Of a DNA stretch of 7,483 nt, positions 1 to 5,919 are shown one piece after another. Source of the stretch: Verrucomicrobiales bacterium. Its GTDB lineage: Bacteria; Verrucomicrobiota; Verrucomicrobiia; Verrucomicrobiales; V1-33. Location: positions 1 through 7,483 of the forward strand of contig JAQGPD010000174.1 in assembly GCA_028293305.1 (NCBI GenBank), in the 5' to 3' direction. Numbering within the stretch: the stretch's first letter is position 1; each line of letters begins with the position of its first letter. The notes below the pieces were generated by a model. It did no database searches, was not told the DNA's origin, and worked only from the letters and a program-made list of their open reading frames with translations. The translations under genes and the position numbers were made by a program.

Positions 1-1
1 C

Positions 2-88
2 GACGCCGGGAAAAAAATCCAGGGCGCGCGCTGGATCACCCTGCCCCACCGGGTCGAGGGGGTCTCGCCGGAGCTTGCCAATGGCTAA
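2..88 (+). CDS. 3' end of an unrecognised protein-coding gene (partial)
   Basis: The second frame is open from the window edge to a TAA at 86-88. It encodes 28 residues that begin DAGKKIQGARW and end VSPELANG. Nearly all codons end in G or C, as in the recognised genes of this window, and the composition is that of a normal soluble protein tail with mixed charged and hydrophobic residues. The other two frames give Arg/Pro/Ser-rich peptides typical of out-of-frame reading. The fragment is too short for me to assign a family or function. The gene runs towards the lipoprotein-like gene on the other strand and shares its stop-codon bases, so no terminator lies between them. Confidence 0.55.
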   Translation, partial: DAGKKIQGARWITLPHRVEGVSPELANG

Positions 89-309
89 AATTCCAGCACC
101 TTGATCCCCACCGTTCCATCCTTGGCATGCACCTTGTGCATCGGATCCGAAGGGTCGTCCGATACCGGACGGTTCTTCTGGTCCCGCACGCGCTCCGCCG
201 GGGACAGGCCGGAATCCGTCAGCGAACGGCCGCCGGAGGACGGGGTGGACACACTCTCACATTGACAGAAAAGCACCGCGGAAAATCCCAGCATCAGATA
301 TGGTTTCAT
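85..309 (-). CDS. Small putative lipoprotein, 74 aa, hypothetical
   Basis: I do not recognise a family. The start at 307-309 (ATG) gives a protein opening with MKPYLMLGFSAVLFCQC, a short hydrophobic leader ending in Cys15 and Cys17. This looks like a lipoprotein signal, although FCQC is a poor match to the usual L-A/S-G/A-C box, so lipidation is a guess. The rest is polar, with a Ser/Thr/Gly-rich linker (residues 19-34) and a charged segment rich in Asp, Lys and Arg that ends in IKVLEF. An upstream GTG at 384 would add 25 residues (including LNSR just before the Met) and would bury the leader, so I prefer 309. Codons are GC-ending, which supports a real gene. A small hairpin (337-352) lies in its leader. 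It converges on the partial gene at the left edge, with stops overlapping. Confidence 0.7.
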   Translation of the reverse strand: MKPYLMLGFSAVLFCQCESVSTPSSGGRSLTDSGLSPAERVRDQKNRPVSDDPSDPMHKVHAKDGTVGIKVLEF

Positions 310-336
310 CCTGCTATTCAATCCCCTGCCGCCGCC

Positions 337-352
337 CACGGCAAGCGCCGTG
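337..352 (-). other. Small perfect hairpin in the lipoprotein gene leader
   Basis: CACGGC (337-342) and GCCGTG (347-352) form a perfect 6-bp stem with a 4-base loop, 28 bases before the ATG of the lipoprotein-like gene. No T-run follows on either strand, so it is unlikely to be a terminator. A run of eight A on the plus strand (365-372) lies just upstream. The motif TTTAAT, read on the minus strand at 362-367, could serve as a -10 box, but there is no matching -35. Confidence 0.3.
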
Positions 353-440
353 ATGCCTCCCATTAAAAAAAATCCGGATCGCACTCCATCCCTCCAGTGT
401 CATCATTCGTTTCTCGCATGACCCCGCCCACCCCGAAAGT

Positions 441-459
441 CACCACCACCACCACCACC
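441..459 (+). repeat. (CAC)n trinucleotide microsatellite
   Basis: Six CAC units plus one base lie just before the preferred start codon (466) of the aminopeptidase. If translation began at 418 they would encode part of a poly-Thr stretch. If it begins at 466 they lie in the 5' leader. The unit is three bases, so changes in copy number would not shift the frame. Confidence 0.8.
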
Positions 460-465
460 CTAACC

Positions 466-1650
466 ATGAGCACCACCGCCGCCGCCCCGCTGACCGACGC
501 CGCCGACCGCGTCTTCCCTCCCTTCAGCCTGGAGCGCCTCCTCCGCAGCGTTTTCACCCCCACCGAAGGCCGGAAAGTCTGCATCCTGATCGACCTTCCG
601 GACCTGGATTTGATGAAGGATAACGCCTATCTGCAGGACCCCGCCTTCGCCATTCAGGGCCGCGCCCATGAACACTTCTATCAAGGTCTCCACCGCGATG
701 GCGTCATGGAACAACTCGGCATGCACGGCGGGGAAATGTATGCCTATGAAATGACCTATGGCAGCAATCTGGACCTGGCCGATGTGTGCGTGAACAAGGA
801 CGGCACCGTCCTCAGCCTGGAAAACGACATCTATCCGGACTACGATATCATATTGTGCATCTCCACCTGGAGCGCCACGGCCCCCCTCACGGCCATGGCC
901 AAAAAATACAACTTCCGCGGAGCCACCCTGCACGGAGTCAACGAAATCATCCTGAACTCCGGCCTCGCCGTGGACTATGACGAGGTCAGCCGCGACGCGG
1001 AAAAGCTCCGGCTCGCCCTCACCAAAGCCGATGAGGTGGAGATCGATTTCCAGTTGGAAACCGGGGAGATCCTGACCGCCAAGCTCCTCCTGGAAGGCCA
1101 GGAGGCGCAAAAATCCCACGGCCTCTGCCGCGGCACCCAGCCGGACATCGCCAATCTCCCCGCCGGGGAAGTGTATTTTGTCCCCGCCGGCGCGGAGGGC
1201 TTTTTCCCCATGAAATACGAGGACGGCACCCTCGGAAAACTCACCGTCACCGGCGGCCGCATCGTGCTGGCGGAACTCATCGAGGGAAATCCGGAGACCA
1301 TCGCCGCCCACAACGCCAAGCTGGAAAACGATCCCATGACCGGCGTGCTGGGCGAACTCGGATTCGGCACCCAGGTGCTGCCTATCAGTTATGCGGACAT
1401 TCAGGATGAAAAAGTCCTGGGCACCTGCCACATGGCCACCGGCCGGGACGACCATCTGGGCGGTCACCTGACCCCCGATTTGTTCAAGGAGCACAAGAAC
1501 GCCACCCACGACGACATCCTCTTCGCCCCTCACAAGACCCCGAATTTCAACATCCTCCAGGTCCGGATGAAACGCGGCGACCAGCACGAAATCCTGATCG
1601 AGAATTTCCGTCCCTCGCAGTATCTCCTCGACGCCCTGGCCGCCGACTGA
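466..1650 (+). CDS. M29-like metallo-aminopeptidase (aminopeptidase T/AmpS-related), divergent
   Basis: The protein is predicted to remove N-terminal residues from peptides in the cytoplasm with two metal ions, as M29 enzymes do. It has no signal peptide and is 394 aa from 466, close to the family's usual ~400. Family-like blocks appear in the expected order: GLAVDYDEV, NLPAGEVYFVP (Glu235), GELGFGTQ (Glu297), GTCHMATG (His322) and THDDILF (His348, Asp350). Their spacing matches the metal ligands known in Thermus and Staphylococcus M29 enzymes. One difference is that the Tyr that sits seven residues after the first His in Thermus aminopeptidase T is Asp329 here, in RDDHLGGH. Starts at 397 (GTG) and 418 (ATG) are also open, but they add only a Thr/Pro-rich tail. 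None of the three has a Shine-Dalgarno site. 2,5-Dihydroxypyridine dioxygenases of the NicX type share this fold, so a non-peptidase role is possible, but both Glu ligands are kept. The gene stands alone on its strand, 213 bp before the next. Confidence 0.82.
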   Translation: MSTTAAAPLTDAADRVFPPFSLERLLRSVFTPTEGRKVCILIDLPDLDLMKDNAYLQDPAFAIQGRAHEHFYQGLHRDGVMEQLGMHGGEMYAYEMTYGSNLDLADVCVNKDGTVLSLENDIYPDYDIILCISTWSATAPLTAMAKKYNFRGATLHGVNEIILNSGLAVDYDEVSRDAEKLRLALTKADEVEIDFQLETGEILTAKLLLEGQEAQKSHGLCRGTQPDIANLPAGEVYFVPAGAEGFFPMKYEDGTLGKLTVTGGRIVLAELIEGNPETIAAHNAKLENDPMTGVLGELGFGTQVLPISYADIQDEKVLGTCHMATGRDDHLGGHLTPDLFKEHKNATHDDILFAPHKTPNFNILQVRMKRGDQHEILIENFRPSQYLLDALAAD

Positions 1651-1680
1651 CGCCCCCCCGCCGCGCTCCGGCACGCGCCC

Positions 1681-1702
1681 CGCACCCCGCTCGCACCCCG
1701 CT
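1681..1702 (+). repeat. Tandem 11-bp direct repeat, two copies
   Basis: CGCACCCCGCT occurs twice without a gap (1681-1691 and 1692-1702) in the GC-rich gap after the aminopeptidase stop. It has no obvious function and is probably a slippage duplication. No convincing terminator with a T-run is seen between 1651 and 1757. Confidence 0.7.
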
Positions 1703-1757
1703 CATCCGCGCGGTCCGGCCATGGAGCCGCGGGTGAAAAACAGCCCGGGACGACCCC

Positions 1758-1790
1758 GCAAGCCTCAATGCATTGCGCATTGAGGCTTGC
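1758..1790 (+). repeat. Perfect 14-bp inverted repeat (hairpin) upstream of the oxidoreductase
   Basis: GCAAGCCTCAATGC (1758-1771) and its exact reverse complement (1777-1790) flank a 5-base loop, ATTGC. No T-run follows on either strand, so it is not a standard intrinsic terminator. It lies 74 bp before the ATG of the Gfo/Idh/MocA gene and 108 bp after the aminopeptidase stop. A 9-base direct repeat, GCATTGCGC, starts inside it (1770-1778) and recurs just beyond it (1792-1800). It could be an operator, an RNA structure that shields a transcript end, or a remnant of a palindromic element. Confidence 0.75.
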
Positions 1791-1815
1791 AGCATTGCGC
1801 CGCGTTCGCTATGGC
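1787..1815 (+). promoter_or_regulatory. Candidate sigma70-type promoter for the oxidoreductase gene
   Basis: TTGCAG (1787-1792) and TATGGC (1810-1815) are separated by 17 bp, but each matches only three of six consensus bases. Transcription would start near 1822, leaving a leader of about 40 bases. The -35 box would overlap the right arm of the inverted repeat, so a protein binding the palindrome could control it. This is a weak prediction. Confidence 0.25.
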
Positions 1816-1863
1816 AAGCGCTTCACCCTTTTTCACTTCTATCCCAACACCACAAAATTTGTT

Positions 1864-3084
1864 ATGAACCGGAAAATTCGCATGGGCATGGTCGGCGGCG
1901 GACGCGGCGCTTTCATCGGCGGAGTGCACCGCATCGCCGCGGCGCTGGATGGGCAGATCGAGTTGGTCTGCGGCGCTTTTTCCTCGGATCCGGAACGCTC
2001 GAAGGCTTCCGGCGCGGATCTTTTCCTGCCGGCCGAACGCTGCTACGCCAACTACGAGGAAATGATCCTGGCGGAGAAAAAACTGCCGCTCGGCGACCGG
2101 ATGGACTTCATGGTCATCGTGACGCCCAACCACATGCACTTCCCGCCGGCGAAGATGGGATTGGAAAACGGCTTCCACGTCCTCTCGGACAAGCCTGCCA
2201 CCTTCAACCTGGCTGAAGCCAAGGCCCTGGCGGAAATCGTGAAAAGCTCCGGCTGCCTCTATGGCATCACTTACAACTACACCGGCTATCCTCTCATGAA
2301 GGAGGCCCGGCAGATGATCGAGCAGGGGCGCATCGGCAAAGTGCGCAAAGTCGTCGCGGAATATCCCCAGGGCTGGTTGGCGACTTTGTTGGAAAGCACC
2401 GGGCAAAAACAAGCCGCCTGGCGCACCGACCCCAAAATCTGCGGAGCGGCGGGATGCATGGGCGACATCGGCACCCACGCCATCAACCTTGCGGAATATG
2501 TCACCGGTCTCCACATCAAGGAACTGGCGGCGGACCTCACGATTTTTGTCGACGGCCGCCAACTTGAGGACGACGGCAATGTGCTGCTTCGTTTCAACAA
2601 CGGCGCCAAGGGCGTGCTCCATTCCAGCCAGATCAGCGTCGGTTGTGAAAACAATCTCAGCCTCCGCGTCTATGGTGAAACCGGCGGCATCGAGTGGCAT
2701 CAACGCGACCCCAACACCATGCTGGTGACCTCCCTGGACGGCCCCATGCAGGTTTACCGCACCGGCCTCGGCTACCTTGGCAGCGCCGCCGCCGGAGCCA
2801 CCCGCACGCCGGCCGGGCACGTGGAGGGCTACCTCGAAGCCTTCGCCAACATCTACAAAAACTTCGTCAACCACATCCGCGCCGTCGCCACCGGGGCCAC
2901 TCCGGATCCTCTGACCACCGACTATCCGACCATCGAGGAAGGGCTCGCCGGCATGGCGTTCATCGAAGCCTGCGTGGAATCCGCCGCCAACAATGCCGCC
3001 TGGACCCAGCTCAACTACACCCCCACCCCGCGCCGTGCCTATGGCGACGCCACCGTGAGCATCGACCGCGGCGGCCTGGCCTGA
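1864..3084 (+). CDS. Gfo/Idh/MocA family NAD(P)-dependent oxidoreductase
   Basis: This 406-aa protein is predicted to oxidise or reduce a sugar, inositol or similar polyol with NAD(P). The substrate cannot be read from the sequence. The N-terminal Rossmann fold has a glycine motif, GGGRGAFIG (11-19), then VTPNHMH (86-92) and the family's catalytic Lys in SDKPAT (Lys110). The C-terminal alpha/beta domain carries GDIGTHAINLAEYVTG (200-215), where Asp201 and His205 match the usual catalytic D-x3-H pair. The length is slightly above the family's common 330-400. There is no Tat or Sec leader, so it is cytoplasmic, unlike the many exported members in planctomycetes and verrucomicrobia. The frame is open back to an ATG at 1768, but that extension runs through the inverted repeat and lacks family similarity, so I start at 1864. 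No Shine-Dalgarno site is seen. No transporter or sugar-pathway gene lies beside it. Confidence 0.92.
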   Translation: MNRKIRMGMVGGGRGAFIGGVHRIAAALDGQIELVCGAFSSDPERSKASGADLFLPAERCYANYEEMILAEKKLPLGDRMDFMVIVTPNHMHFPPAKMGLENGFHVLSDKPATFNLAEAKALAEIVKSSGCLYGITYNYTGYPLMKEARQMIEQGRIGKVRKVVAEYPQGWLATLLESTGQKQAAWRTDPKICGAAGCMGDIGTHAINLAEYVTGLHIKELAADLTIFVDGRQLEDDGNVLLRFNNGAKGVLHSSQISVGCENNLSLRVYGETGGIEWHQRDPNTMLVTSLDGPMQVYRTGLGYLGSAAAGATRTPAGHVEGYLEAFANIYKNFVNHIRAVATGATPDPLTTDYPTIEEGLAGMAFIEACVESAANNAAWTQLNYTPTPRRAYGDATVSIDRGGLA

Positions 3085-3103
3085 TCCCAGCAAGCACCCC
3101 TGG

Positions 3104-3127
3104 CAAGGCCCGTCCCGGCCTTGTTTT
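3104..3127 (+). terminator. Rho-independent terminator of the oxidoreductase gene
   Basis: CAAGGCC (3104-3110) and GGCCTTG (3117-3123) form a 7-bp stem with a 6-base loop, followed directly by TTTT (3124-3127). It begins 19 bases after the oxidoreductase stop, in the right orientation. Confidence 0.7.
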
Positions 3128-3170
3128 CAGTCATCCGGCGAAATCAACTAACACTCCAACACTCTTCCAA

Positions 3171-3187
3171 TCCTCACACCCTGAGGA
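3171..3187. other. Additional small hairpin in the convergent gap
   Basis: TCCTCA (3171-3176) and TGAGGA (3182-3187) form a 6-bp stem with a 5-base loop between the two terminators. No T-run follows on either strand, and its role is unknown. Confidence 0.3.
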
Positions 3188-3201
3188 GCCTAGAGGCACA
3201 T

Positions 3202-3235
3202 AAAAAGGCCGATCCTTCAAACCGAAGGATCGGCC
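3202..3235 (-). terminator. Strong Rho-independent terminator of the C39-like peptidase gene
   Basis: GGCCGATCCTTC (3207-3218) pairs perfectly with GAAGGATCGGCC (3224-3235) around a 5-base loop. On the minus strand the 12-bp stem is followed at once by TTTTT (3206-3202), the classic form, and it starts 43 bases past the peptidase stop. On the plus strand the stem is followed by CTGATCTTTT, so it may also act as a weaker back-up terminator for transcripts from the left. Confidence 0.88.
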
Positions 3236-3278
3236 CTGATCTTTTCCAGAAGACGTTAGTCGAGTGGTCCGCCTTCCG

Positions 3279-4649
3279 CTATTTCGCCTTCGGCTCCATC
3301 CCGTAGAGACCGGACGTGATGGTCCAGGCCTCCTCCGCATTCATACGCTTAAGCTCATGTCCCGCGCCCCAGGAGTCGGAGAACAGGATTTCGTTATTGG
3401 TGTCGTTATAACCGATGATCAGGCGCATGTGTCCGCCGCCGGATTGAGGGAGATCCCCTTCCTTGAAAAGACCCAGCTGGACGCTCCACATGAGGGGGAC
3501 GCCGGTGTCGATGGCACCCTTCACCATTTTTTTGAAGCGGTCCATGGCCCCGGAGGTGGCGCGGGCTTTTTTGAGAGTGTCCGCATCCATTTCCTGGTAG
3601 GCGAAGGCCACATTGTAGATCTCGTCCTCGGTTAGCACGCGGGTTTTGTTGCTCCGGGCGGCACGGTTGTAGTCCTTGATCAAATCCAGATAGCCACGCT
3701 CGGTCCAAGGGAGAAAGCGTTTCAGGCGGAGCTTGAATTTGCTATCGATTTTATCCAACGCCTCCGTCATTTTCGTGGGGCTGGTGCCGCCCGCGGCCGA
3801 GGAGTCGGCCATCTGCGCCATCTCGTGCTGATCCACCTCCGCGCCGTAATAACGTAAAACGCGCTCGGCGGTGGCGACGACGCAATAACCTTTTTGGCCC
3901 TGGTCCACCATGGGCACATTGGAAATATAGACATCGCCCGAGGGCGTCGTCTGGACGTTGGCTTTCAAGGAGCCAAGCGTGGAAGTGGCCGCGCCCTTGC
4001 CGGCGGTGACGACCGTGCCGATGGAGGTTTTCGGAACGGAGCTGACGGGAATGATCACCAGGCGGAGGAACTCCGGCCGGTCTTCGCCCTGCTGGCGTTT
4101 CATGCTGCTTTCGAGAAGATATTGGGAGTCGGCGGTTTTCCAAACCCAGCCTTTGGTCAGCACCGCACCGGCGGCTTTGCCCCGGTCGGCTCCGGGGTTT
4201 TTGACAAATTCGCTGATGGCGGTTTTGGCCTGGTCGATGCGGCGCTTGAAGTTTTCCGGCGCGATTTCTCCCGCATCCCCGCGATTGTAGAGGCTGAATT
4301 GCACCCGTTGCACCACGCCGTCGGCGAAGTTGCAGACGGTTTCATAAACCGGGAGTTGGTTGTTGATGATCTGGGGCGGCTTCCCGGTTTCGCGACGCGT
4401 GACATTGCCGATCCGCGACTGATTTTTCCCGGCGTCCAGCCACTCCGGGCGGAGGGCTCCGAGGGCTTTTTCGTAATCCGGGGCGGAAACTTTCCAGGTT
4501 CCGGCGCTCCCTGCCAGGATTTCCAAGGGGTCGGTGGAAGCCTTGGTCTCGGCGGCGGGGGCGGCGGCGGGCTTGGTCGGCTCGGCCTGTAGCGGGGCGC
4601 CCATGGTCAGGGACAAGGTGGCGCAGAGCAGGAGTCGGGATGTTTGCAT
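3279..4649 (-). CDS. Secreted C39-like cysteine peptidase with a large unknown N-terminal region
   Basis: This 456-aa protein has a Sec-type leader (residues 1-22, probable cleavage after LQA), so it should act outside the cytoplasmic membrane. An Ala/Pro/Thr-rich linker follows, then about 160 residues (roughly 50-210) that I do not recognise. The last 210 residues resemble papain-fold peptidases of the C39-like type. VPMVDQGQKGYCVVATAERV places the nucleophile at Cys256 with Gln250 or Gln252 for the oxyanion hole. GGGHMRLIIGYN gives His407, and ILFSDSWG gives Asp425. All three catalytic residues are therefore present. Unlike bacteriocin-processing C39 enzymes, there is no ABC transporter part. 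The substrate is unknown, and a role in cleaving envelope or foreign proteins is only an inference. The gene lies 120 bp after the amidase and ends at a strong terminator. A TG-extended TATTCT (4704-4709, minus strand) might be its -10 box, but no -35 is evident. There is no Shine-Dalgarno site. Confidence 0.82.
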   Translation of the reverse strand: MQTSRLLLCATLSLTMGAPLQAEPTKPAAAPAAETKASTDPLEILAGSAGTWKVSAPDYEKALGALRPEWLDAGKNQSRIGNVTRRETGKPPQIINNQLPVYETVCNFADGVVQRVQFSLYNRGDAGEIAPENFKRRIDQAKTAISEFVKNPGADRGKAAGAVLTKGWVWKTADSQYLLESSMKRQQGEDRPEFLRLVIIPVSSVPKTSIGTVVTAGKGAATSTLGSLKANVQTTPSGDVYISNVPMVDQGQKGYCVVATAERVLRYYGAEVDQHEMAQMADSSAAGGTSPTKMTEALDKIDSKFKLRLKRFLPWTERGYLDLIKDYNRAARSNKTRVLTEDEIYNVAFAYQEMDADTLKKARATSGAMDRFKKMVKGAIDTGVPLMWSVQLGLFKEGDLPQSGGGHMRLIIGYNDTNNEILFSDSWGAGHELKRMNAEEAWTITSGLYGMEPKAK

Positions 4650-4732
4650 GGGGAGGGTGTCAGGGAAAATGGAGGGGTCGCCGCGCGGGCGTGAATGGTG
4701 GGGAGAATAACAGTTCGCGGAATCCGGGGAAG

Positions 4733-4759
4733 AAAAATCCCAACAAAAATCGTGATTTT
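4733..4759. repeat. AT-rich direct and inverted repeats in the amidase-C39 gap
   Basis: AAAAATC occurs twice, 12 bases apart (4733-4739 and 4745-4751). The second copy overlaps a short inverted repeat, AAAATC-GT-GATTTT (4746-4759). In an otherwise GC-rich window this A/T block stands out, about 85-110 bp before the C39-like gene. It could be an operator or a promoter-upstream element. It could also be a weak end signal for the amidase transcript, but the stem has little GC. Confidence 0.3.
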
Positions 4760-4769
4760 CCGCGGCGTG

Positions 4770-5822
4770 TCAGGGAGCGGAACGTTGCGGCACGGAGCTG
4801 CGCTTCATGAGCGCGCGGCGGAAGTTTCCAATCCCGCCGGCGATGGATTCCGCCAGGGATTGCCGGAAGTCCGGCCGGTGGATGCGGGCGCCTTCACTGG
4901 GGCTGCTGACAAATCCCCCCTCCACCAGAATGCCGGGTTTTTCGATTCCGGAGATGACGCTGTAGCGGGCGCGTTTCACGCCGCGGTCCACGCTCCGGAG
5001 TTTGTATAAGGTGTTGGCATGCACGGCGGTGGCCAGGGCGATGTTCTCGGAGTCGCGGGCATTGCCCCGACGGTTCGCCATATCGGAGCTTTTCAAGGCA
5101 TCGTAAGTGGTGGCGGTGCCCTGCGGGGCCAAGGCGAAGGTTTCCAGCCCGATCGCGGAACTGCTGCTGTAGGAGTTGTAGTGCACGCTGACAAAAATGG
5201 AGCGCGGGGTGCGGTTGGCGATGGCGACGCGCTCGCCGAGCGTGAGGAAGACATCGGACCTCCGCGTCAAAAGCGTCTTATACCCAAGCTCTTTCAGCTT
5301 TTTCTCCAATCGGAGGGCGGTGTCCAGCGTGTAAGCTTTCTCCGCGCCGTAGGAACCCACGGCCCCGCTGTCGTGACCGCCGTGCCCGGCATCGATGACC
5401 ACGGTGTCAAAGCCCTGGGCGTTTTCAATATAGGTGGGCCGGATGATCGGGTCCAGCAGTTTCGCCAAGTCCACGCGGGAGACAAGCACGGAGCCGTTTT
5501 TCTCGCTGGTGGGGAAGCTGAGGCAGAATTTGACGTTATTGATGAAAATGTCCTCCGCGCTGGTGGAGAACTTGATGATCATGGTGTTGGACCGCAGCCA
5601 GGCGTTCCGTCCCTCGCGCAGGAGGCGGGGGAATTTGTAAAACGTTTTGATGTCCTCCAGCTTCACATAGTCGCGCCCATCCTCCTGGACGACCTGCCAT
5701 TCAAAGGCCTCCGCCCGCGGGATGGAGGCCAAAGCAAGGGCGGGCAGCGCGAAACGGCGCAGCCAGGCACGCCGGTTGTGCGGCTCGGAAAGAAGGGATA
5801 AGTCGGAGTCCGGAGGAAACAT
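4770..5822 (-). CDS. N-acetylmuramoyl-L-alanine amidase (Amidase_3), exported
   Basis: The protein hydrolyses the bond between N-acetylmuramic acid and L-alanine in peptidoglycan, outside the cytoplasmic membrane, in cell separation or wall turnover. Of its 350 residues, 1-39 form an export leader with twin arginines (NRRAWLRRF, Arg17-Arg18), a hydrophobic core and an A-E-A cleavage site, so Tat export is likely. Residues 40-130 resemble the small stalk domain also seen at the N-terminus of copper amine oxidases (VKLEDI, FPTSEKNGSVLVSRVDL, LLDPIIRP). From 138 the zinc-dependent catalytic domain follows, with ligands His147 in DAGHGGHD, Glu161 in GAEKAYTL and His214 in SVHYNS, and the catalytic Glu301 in LVEGGFVS. 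The domain looks complete. The start at 5822 has no Shine-Dalgarno site. The gene lies 97 bp after the M50-like gene on the same strand and has its own candidate promoter. It resembles AmiA/AmiC and CwlM-type enzymes, but I give no symbol. Confidence 0.93.
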   Translation of the reverse strand: MFPPDSDLSLLSEPHNRRAWLRRFALPALALASIPRAEAFEWQVVQEDGRDYVKLEDIKTFYKFPRLLREGRNAWLRSNTMIIKFSTSAEDIFINNVKFCLSFPTSEKNGSVLVSRVDLAKLLDPIIRPTYIENAQGFDTVVIDAGHGGHDSGAVGSYGAEKAYTLDTALRLEKKLKELGYKTLLTRRSDVFLTLGERVAIANRTPRSIFVSVHYNSYSSSSAIGLETFALAPQGTATTYDALKSSDMANRRGNARDSENIALATAVHANTLYKLRSVDRGVKRARYSVISGIEKPGILVEGGFVSSPSEGARIHRPDFRQSLAESIAGGIGNFRRALMKRSSVPQRSAP

Positions 5823-5878
5823 TTGGGGGAAAGCGGGGCGGACGCAGGAGCATCCTGACAGGGATTATTTCCCGGTCA

Positions 5879-5906
5879 ATCATAGAAGCGCCACGGCATT
5901 GCGCAA
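5879..5906 (-). promoter_or_regulatory. Candidate promoter for the amidase gene
   Basis: Read on the minus strand, TTGCGC (5906-5901) and TATGAT (5884-5879) are 16 bp apart. The -10 box matches five of six consensus bases, while the -35 box matches only three. Transcription would start about 50 bases before the amidase ATG. The -35 box lies in a perfect 8-bp palindrome, TTGCGCAA (5899-5906), which could be an operator. Confidence 0.4.
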
Positions 5907-5919
5907 CTTTTCGGATTTC

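Noticed and set aside
441..459. Phase-variable repeat controlling the aminopeptidase
   Set aside because: The unit is three bases, so slippage would not change the frame, and six units is short for a contingency locus.
397..465. A longer start for the aminopeptidase at GTG 397 or ATG 418
   Set aside because: The extra residues are a Thr/Pro-rich stretch that includes the CAC microsatellite. No ribosome site favours them. ATG 418 cannot be fully excluded.
460..1674. A 404-codon open frame on the minus strand opposite the aminopeptidase
   Set aside because: It is a mirror frame produced by GC-rich codons. The protein is Gly/Val/His-rich with no recognisable domain, while the plus strand has clear M29 blocks.
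1758..1790. Intrinsic terminator for the aminopeptidase gene
   Set aside because: The stem is strong, but no T-run follows on either strand, and it lies 108 bp after the stop.
1768..1863. A 32-residue N-terminal extension of the oxidoreductase from the ATG at 1768
   Set aside because: It begins inside the inverted repeat, includes the candidate promoter, and adds an Arg-rich stretch not typical of the family. The Rossmann fold starts properly after the ATG at 1864.
1765..3093. A 442-codon open frame on the minus strand opposite the oxidoreductase
   Set aside because: It has the same codon register on the complementary strand and the same Gly/Val/His/Asp-rich composition. The plus strand has all the Gfo/Idh/MocA motifs.
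3894..4592. A 232-codon plus-strand frame opposite the C39-like gene
   Set aside because: It is a low-complexity Gly/Phe/Val-rich shadow of the C39-like gene, which has a leader and a full catalytic triad.
5019..5801. A 260-codon plus-strand frame opposite the amidase
   Set aside because: It is a shadow of a gene with complete amidase motifs, and its own composition is Gly/Val/His-rich without domains.
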